This document shows positions 30,013-34,595 of a stretch of DNA of 34,595 nucleotides, piece by piece (the first letter of the stretch is position 1; every line of letters begins with the position of its first letter). The stretch is from Flavobacteriaceae bacterium (GTDB taxonomy: Bacteria > Bacteroidota > Bacteroidia > UKL13-3): the NCBI GenBank assembly GCA_025363675.1, contig JANYDJ010000159.1:1-34595 (forward strand), given 5' to 3'. The position numbers and the translations under genes were made by a program. The notes under the pieces are model-generated. The model saw only the letters and a program-made list of their open reading frames with translations. It did not search any database and was not told the DNA's origin.

Positions 30013-30249
30013 GTGGTAAATGAAAGTAGTGTAGCTAATGCTGATAGTAGTGTAGCTAGTAGTGAAAGTGGTGTAGCTAATGCTGATAGTAGTGTAGCTA
30101 GTAGTGAAAGTGGTGTAGCCAATGCTGATAGTAGTGTAGCTAAGTGTGAATGTGGTGTAGCTACTAGTGAAAGTAATGTAGCTAATGCTGATAGTAGTAT
30201 AGCCAATGGTGAAAGTGATGTAGCTAATAGTGAAAGTGATGTAGCTAAT
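30013..30249. repeat. 21-bp minisatellite, about 11 units (alternating types giving a 42-bp higher-order period)
   Basis: Units GTAGCTAATGCTGATAGTAGT / GTAGCTAGTAGTGAAAGTGGT; reads VANADSS/VASSESG on + and LATLLSA/LATPLSL on -. Confidence 0.95.
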
Positions 30250-30319
30250 CGCTACTTTTATTATTTTTTAGTTTATGGATTGAGGGTTAGGTTTGCGGGA
30301 TTGGAGAAACGGAAAACTG

Positions 30320-30351
30320 CACAAAGCCAACCAGAAATGGTTGGCTTTGTG
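30320..30351. other. 14-bp perfect stem with GAAA tetraloop
   Basis: CACAAAGCCAACCA GAAA TGGTTGGCTTTGTG; not followed by a T-tract; 24 nt 5' of the first cassette core site. Confidence 0.85.
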
Positions 30352-30419
30352 TGATAGAGTTGCTCCTATAACTAAGTTACCTGCAAGCGTAGCGGACGAC
30401 ACAGCAACGACCAACGACA

Positions 30420-31100
30420 ATGAAAAAAACAATATTCATACTTGGACTTTTAGGACTGACAATTTTTGGTGGACTTTACGCTAAACGAAAATTTTACGAC
30501 CCAAAACACCGACTTGACAACGCAAGAAATGAAGTAAAAAAACTTGCTGACCAAGACGAAATAAAAAATGGCGACCTAATATTTCAAACCTCACTTTCTG
30601 GACAAAGTAAAGCCATTCAACTTGCGACAAAATCAAAATATTCACACTGCGGACTTATCTACAAAGACGGCAATGACTTCTTTGTTTTTGAGGCGGTTCA
30701 ACCTGTTAAGCGGACACCACTTGACAAATGGATTGCCCGAGGAAAAGACGGTAAGTATGTAATCAAACGACTTAAAAACGCTGACCAAGTTTTAACTTCT
30801 GCGACACTTCAGAAAATGAAGCAAGTTGGCGACAACTTTAACGGCAAAGACTACGACCTAACTTTTGAGTGGTCGGACGACAAAATTTATTGCTCAGAAC
30901 TAATTTGGAAAATCTACCAACGGGCGACAGGAATTGAAATTGGTAAACTTGAAAAACTTAGCGACTTTGACTTGACAAACGAAGCTGTTAAACAAAAAAT
31001 GAAGGAACGTTACGGGGACAAAATCCCAACAGAAGAAATTGTAATTTCACCGGCAGCAATTTTTGACAGCGAACTTTTGACAACAATAAAATCAAACTAA
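30420..31100 (+). CDS. YiiX/YebB-like permuted papain-fold (NlpC/P60-like) cysteine hydrolase
   Basis: IKNGDLIFQTSLSGQSKAIQLATKSKYSHCGLIYKDGNDFFVFEAVQPVKRTPLDKW...DDKIYCSELIWKIYQRATG; His/Glu/Cys motif order of the permuted fold; N-terminal TM. Confidence 0.85.
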   Translation: MKKTIFILGLLGLTIFGGLYAKRKFYDPKHRLDNARNEVKKLADQDEIKNGDLIFQTSLSGQSKAIQLATKSKYSHCGLIYKDGNDFFVFEAVQPVKRTPLDKWIARGKDGKYVIKRLKNADQVLTSATLQKMKQVGDNFNGKDYDLTFEWSDDKIYCSELIWKIYQRATGIEIGKLEKLSDFDLTNEAVKQKMKERYGDKIPTEEIVISPAAIFDSELLTTIKSN

Positions 31101-31474
31101 TGACAGAAGTAAAATCTAATAAATGGAGGAAATGGATTTTTCGTTTATCCATTACTTTCAATATAATTTTCGGTTTCGGTTTGTTTTTAAATTACATAAA
31201 CTCACCGACCTATAAACTTGGAGTTTTGACACAAGACGTAAATGCAGGGTTTCTCGCAGGTGACAGCACAATTTATAAAATCCCAAAAGGTATTACTGTT
31301 CGTGACGTTTCACCTCGTGGCATTGAAGCAATTGGACAATTTGAAAATAATCGCTTTGAATTAGTTTTCACAACCGACCGAGACGATTTAGTTAATTACA
31401 ATATTTCAAAGGACAATTTATTTCAGTTTGGTAATTATTATTCAGCAGACAAATCACCAGGGACAGCAAGATGA
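31100..31474 (+). CDS. Hypothetical small membrane-anchored protein
   Basis: TAATGA coupling with the upstream gene (1-nt overlap); N-terminal TM WIFRLSITFNIIFGFGLFLNYI. Confidence 0.6.
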   Translation: MTEVKSNKWRKWIFRLSITFNIIFGFGLFLNYINSPTYKLGVLTQDVNAGFLAGDSTIYKIPKGITVRDVSPRGIEAIGQFENNRFELVFTTDRDDLVNYNISKDNLFQFGNYYSADKSPGTAR

Positions 31475-31500
31475 AAACAGCAACGACAGAGAGAACGCCA

Positions 31501-31635
31501 GCAGGTAACAGCACCTACCCAAAAGGCGGGGTTTCGTGTTCCAAAGACAGCTTTGTGGTTAATCAAACATTAGTTTTTCAAATCAAGTTTTGTGGTAAAA
31601 GTCCCGCCCTTCGGGTAGCTGCAAAACGTTATGCG
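31501..31635 (+). other. attC site 1
   Basis: R'' GCAGGTAAC; stem CTACCC..GGCGGG / CCCGCCC..GGGTAG; R' GTTATGCG. Confidence 0.85.
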
Positions 31636-31709
31636 TCATTGGAGAACGCGTGTAACGAACTTTATCGCAACGAACAGAGCTAAATAAAACAATTAAAAAA
31701 TAGAACATA

Positions 31710-32147
31710 ATGAGAACCTACGGAGCATCACAAAAACTTGTTGACATACTTTTGAAAAATGGTTTTGCCGACAACACAGAAAAAGACTATCCTCAACATT
31801 TTAAAAAAATGAATGAGAAAGGTTACGACCCTGATAAAATTAAAAGACAATTTGCAAGAAATTCGCATAAGGACTACATTATATTTGATTACATAAATAT
31901 TCATCCTATGTATAATGGTAGTTGCCACGGCAATGAGAGCAGAATAACTCTTACAGAACCTGAATTAAAATCAATGATTACGTTTTATAAATTAACCCCA
32001 CAAGATAGAAATGCTTGGAGAAAGTTGTATGATTGTATTCCAGAACTTCATTTGCATTACGAAAAAGTTTGTGAACAACCAAGAATATATAAAACTCCAC
32101 TTGACAAGAGGGTAAAAGAGATATTTGAAAACATAGTTCTTGATTAA
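31710..32147 (+). CDS. Hypothetical cassette protein (145 aa)
   Basis: ORF fills cassette 2; MRTYGASQKLVDILLKNGFADNTEKDYPQHF...; no family recognised. Confidence 0.65.
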   Translation: MRTYGASQKLVDILLKNGFADNTEKDYPQHFKKMNEKGYDPDKIKRQFARNSHKDYIIFDYINIHPMYNGSCHGNESRITLTEPELKSMITFYKLTPQDRNAWRKLYDCIPELHLHYEKVCEQPRIYKTPLDKRVKEIFENIVLD

Positions 32148-32213
32148 GAATATCTAAACAAGTAAGTATAAAAAAGTAAATAAATAATTAATTAATCTTT
32201 AAAAATTAAAACA

Positions 32214-32399
32214 ATGAAAGAGCAAGAATTAGACCCAAGAGACAAAGCGGATTTAGATAATCACGCAAATCAATTAAATCCTAACAACGATGAGTATGAT
32301 GGGGACGATGATGATGACCAAGACGATGACCACGACTATGACAATGATAATCATAGTAACCAGTTAAACCCTAACAATGACGAATATCGTGGTGGTTAA
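32214..32399 (+). CDS. Small acidic protein with duplicated NHxNQLNPNNDEY motif
   Basis: DNHANQLNPNNDEYDGDDDDDQDDDHDYDNDNHSNQLNPNNDEYRGG; purine-rich upstream region. Confidence 0.6.
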   Translation: MKEQELDPRDKADLDNHANQLNPNNDEYDGDDDDDQDDDHDYDNDNHSNQLNPNNDEYRGG

Positions 32400-32458
32400 A
32401 AAAATACCTGTAAACATACCTGAAACACTTGAAAACATTGACACGAAAGAACAACGAA

Positions 32459-32556
32459 CGCATAACATTAGCTTGCCGAAAATGCCGCCAGACAGCTCTC
32501 TGCTAATTTTAAAGTGTCTGCAAGGCGGCACTTCGGCAAGCCCTGACCGTTAGCGG
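32459..32556 (+). other. attC site 2
   Basis: R'' CGCATAAC; GCTTGCCGAAAATGCCGCC / GGCGGCACTTCGGCAAGC stem; R' GTTAGCGG. Confidence 0.88.
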
Positions 32557-32630
32557 TAATTGTAACGACCGACAGTGCAAACATTAAACGAAAGAGAAAA
32601 ACAAAATAGTAATCAATAAAAAACAACATT

Positions 32631-33032
32631 ATGGCATACAAGAAAAAAGTTTTCGTTAGCTATGACTACGACAATGACAAACATTACAAGAATTTGCTTT
32701 TGGCTTGGGACTCAAACAAACTGTTTGACTTCTCTATTCACGACCATTCAGCAGACGTTTCTATTAACAGCACAAACGCAACAGCGATTAAATCTGTTCT
32801 TTCACGTTACATAAATGAAGCGACCTATTTTTTAGTTATTGTTGGTGCAAAGACACACAAAAGTGCTTGGGTAAAATGGGAAATTGAAAAAGCAGTTGAA
32901 TTGAGAAAAAGAATAATTGCAGTAAAAACAGACAGAGAAAACACTTCTCCAGACGCACTAATGGGAATTGGAGCAAGTTGGGCAATGTCTTTCACTTATG
33001 ACGCAATTACAAAAGCAATCGACAACGCATAA
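32631..33032 (+). CDS. TIR-like (MTH538/DUF1863-type; Thoeris ThsB-like) protein
   Basis: KKKVFVSYDYDNDKHYKNLLLAWDSNKLFDFSIHDHSADVSINSTNATAIKSVLSRYINEATYFLVIVGAKTHKSAWVKWEIEKAVELRKRIIAVKTDR...GIGASWAMSFTYDAITKAI. Confidence 0.88.
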   Translation: MAYKKKVFVSYDYDNDKHYKNLLLAWDSNKLFDFSIHDHSADVSINSTNATAIKSVLSRYINEATYFLVIVGAKTHKSAWVKWEIEKAVELRKRIIAVKTDRENTSPDALMGIGASWAMSFTYDAITKAIDNA

Positions 33033-33035
33033 ATT

Positions 33036-34289
33036 ATGGCGACAACAAAAACTTGCTTTGTAATTATTGGTTTTGGACCAAAACCCGACCCCGAAACGGG
33101 ACGAATTGTTGATTTGGACAAAACTTTTGAAAATTTAATTAAGCCAGTTTTTGACGACCTTAAAATAGAGTGTTTTAGAGCAAAAGAAATTCGACATTCG
33201 GGCAATATTGACGAACAAATGTATGATTGGATTTATAAAGCCGATATTGTGGTAGCAGACATTTCAACCCACAATGCAAACGCTTTATATGAACTTGGAG
33301 TTAGACATGCTCTAAGACCAAACACAACTATTGTAATTTCGGAAGACCAAACAAAATATCCTTTTGATTTAGCACATACAGTAATTTCAACCTACGAACA
33401 TTTAGGAAAAGACATTGGTGTTAGTGAAGCAAATCGCTTTAAAAAGCAACTTAAAGAAACTGTTTTAGCCGTGTTAAAAAGTAAAGCGAAAGACAGTCCT
33501 GTTTATACTTATTTGCCGAAACTTCAACCACCAAAATTTAATGATGAAGACCTAAGAGAAATTATTGTAAAAGATAGTATTCAGCCTTCGTTTTCAGAAC
33601 TAATAAACGATGCTGAAAAGGCAAAAAGCAATAATGAATTTAAGGTTGCTGGTTTATTATATGAGGTATGTTTAAAGTTCGAGCCTAATAATGTTTTCCT
33701 ACGACAACGATTAGCACTTGTAACATATAAAGGATGTAAGCCGACAATTAAAAAGGCACTTTTTGAAGCAGAAAATATTTTAAAGGAATTAAAGCCAGAA
33801 GAAACAACGGACACAGAAACACTTGGACTATCAGGAGCAATAAACAAAAGACTTTTTGAAGAAACAAAAGACGAAAAGTATCTTGATAAAGCCATTTGGT
33901 TTTATTCAAAAGGTTATCACATTGCACAAGACTATTACAACGGAATTAACTATGCTTTTTTGCTTACAACAAAAGCAACACTTCAGACAGACAAGCTTGA
34001 GGCAATTTCATATTTCAAGCAAAGTCAAAGGACACGAGAAGAAATTGTAAAATTATGTAACGATTTAATCAAACAGAAAACATTCAAAGACCGTGGCGAC
34101 CAAGAATGGATTTATCAGTCTTTAGCACAAGCATATTTGGGGCTTGACAAACAAACCGAACTGAAAACAATAATCGGTAAAATCAATAAATTATCTAAAG
34201 GACAGTTTGACCTTGACACATTTTTAGAACACAACAAAAAACTTATTGACAACATTGAACTCATACGAAAGAAGAACAACTACCGCTAA
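33036..34289 (+). CDS. TIR/nucleoside-deoxyribosyltransferase-like N-terminus plus TPR-like 'TRAFs-binding'-type C-terminus
   Basis: CFVIIGFGPKPDPETGRIVDLDKTFENLIKPVFDDLKIECFRAKEIRHSGNIDEQMYDWIYKADIVVADISTHNANALYELGVRHALRP; C-terminal ETLGLSGAINKRLFEETKDEKYLDKAIWFYSKGYHIAQDYYNGINYAFLL. Start is 3 nt after the TIR stop. Confidence 0.82.
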   Translation: MATTKTCFVIIGFGPKPDPETGRIVDLDKTFENLIKPVFDDLKIECFRAKEIRHSGNIDEQMYDWIYKADIVVADISTHNANALYELGVRHALRPNTTIVISEDQTKYPFDLAHTVISTYEHLGKDIGVSEANRFKKQLKETVLAVLKSKAKDSPVYTYLPKLQPPKFNDEDLREIIVKDSIQPSFSELINDAEKAKSNNEFKVAGLLYEVCLKFEPNNVFLRQRLALVTYKGCKPTIKKALFEAENILKELKPEETTDTETLGLSGAINKRLFEETKDEKYLDKAIWFYSKGYHIAQDYYNGINYAFLLTTKATLQTDKLEAISYFKQSQRTREEIVKLCNDLIKQKTFKDRGDQEWIYQSLAQAYLGLDKQTELKTIIGKINKLSKGQFDLDTFLEHNKKLIDNIELIRKKNNYR

Positions 34290-34417
34290 CAGCACATTTG
34301 CAATAGGCGGGGTTTCGTGCTCCGCAGACACATTTGTGGTAGCCGAAAGTTTTGTGCTCCGCATCAAGTTCAGTGGTAAAAATCCCGCCCATCGCAAATC
34401 TGCAAACCGTTAGGTGC
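34281..34417 (+). other. attC site 3
   Basis: R'' TACCGCTAAC; stem ATTTGC..GGCGGG / CCCGCCC..GCAAAT; R' GTTAGGTGC. Confidence 0.88.
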
Positions 34418-34595
34418 AAGCGTAGCGGACGACACAACAGACCTCGACAGGCAGACAATTTAACAGAAAAAGTAAACCATTTTGACGAGTGACCAAAGAC
34501 ATACAGACCATATCAAAATCGGACATCAAGTAAGCCGACACTCCTTGCCGACCCTTCTGTATTTTTTATTTTTCCCCACCGCACTTTTTTTTAAT

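Larger units (their letters stand above)
30376..34595 (+). mobile_element. Integron gene-cassette array (3 complete cassettes plus start of a 4th); no integrase in window
   Basis: Core sites GTTACCTGC (30376), GTTATGCG (31628), GTTAGCGGTA (32549), GTTAGGTGC (34409). Each cassette's first core is exactly complementary to the R'' box at its far end. Confidence 0.85.

Noticed and set aside
30013-30249. CRISPR array
   Set aside because: Units are contiguous 21-mers with no unique spacers and no cas genes.
30010-30354. 114-aa + strand ORF VANADSSVASSESG... and the minus ORF 29994..30206
   Set aside because: Open only because a 21-bp repeat keeps frame on both strands; the + ORF needs a TTG start and runs into the hairpin. 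Treated as minisatellite.
31471-31683. 70-aa + strand ORF
   Set aside because: It runs through attC site 1 (GGCGGG...CCCGCC hairpin and GTTATGC core); chance ORF over a recombination site.
34261-34458. 65-aa minus ORF
   Set aside because: Antisense over attC site 3.

Overview
Bacteroidetes-type chromosomal segment: TAnnTTTG promoters, T9SS/PorV, GldC and a TonB-dependent receptor. From about 1 to 29.9 kb it is mostly housekeeping: sucD, a crotonase, lpxK, HIT, greA, a PorV-like / T9SS-cargo / TonB-receptor cluster, ligA, recF, dprA, dus, an ECF sigma operon, gldC, glmS and a NifU-like gene. Two regions stand out. (1) About 30.38 kb to the right edge reads as a chromosomal-integron (or integrase-less CALIN) gene-cassette array. 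Three attC-like sites are present, and for each cassette the 5' core (GTTACCTGC, GTTATGCG, GTTAGCGGTA) is the exact reverse complement of the R'' box at its 3' end (GCAGGTAAC, CGCATAAC, TACCGCTAAC). Cassette 3 carries a two-gene candidate defence system: a Thoeris ThsB-like/MTH538-type TIR protein followed by a TIR/deoxyribosyltransferase-like protein with a TPR-like, 'MAP3K TRAFs-binding'-type C-terminus. Cassette 1 carries a YiiX-like permuted papain-fold enzyme plus a small membrane protein. (2) The 16.5-18.6 kb interval upstream of recF contains three toxin-antitoxin modules separated by degraded duplicates of the recF promoter and 5' coding end. This suggests repeated insertion at one hotspot with regeneration of the recF 5' end. 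All calls come from reading the sequence; no database search was run.
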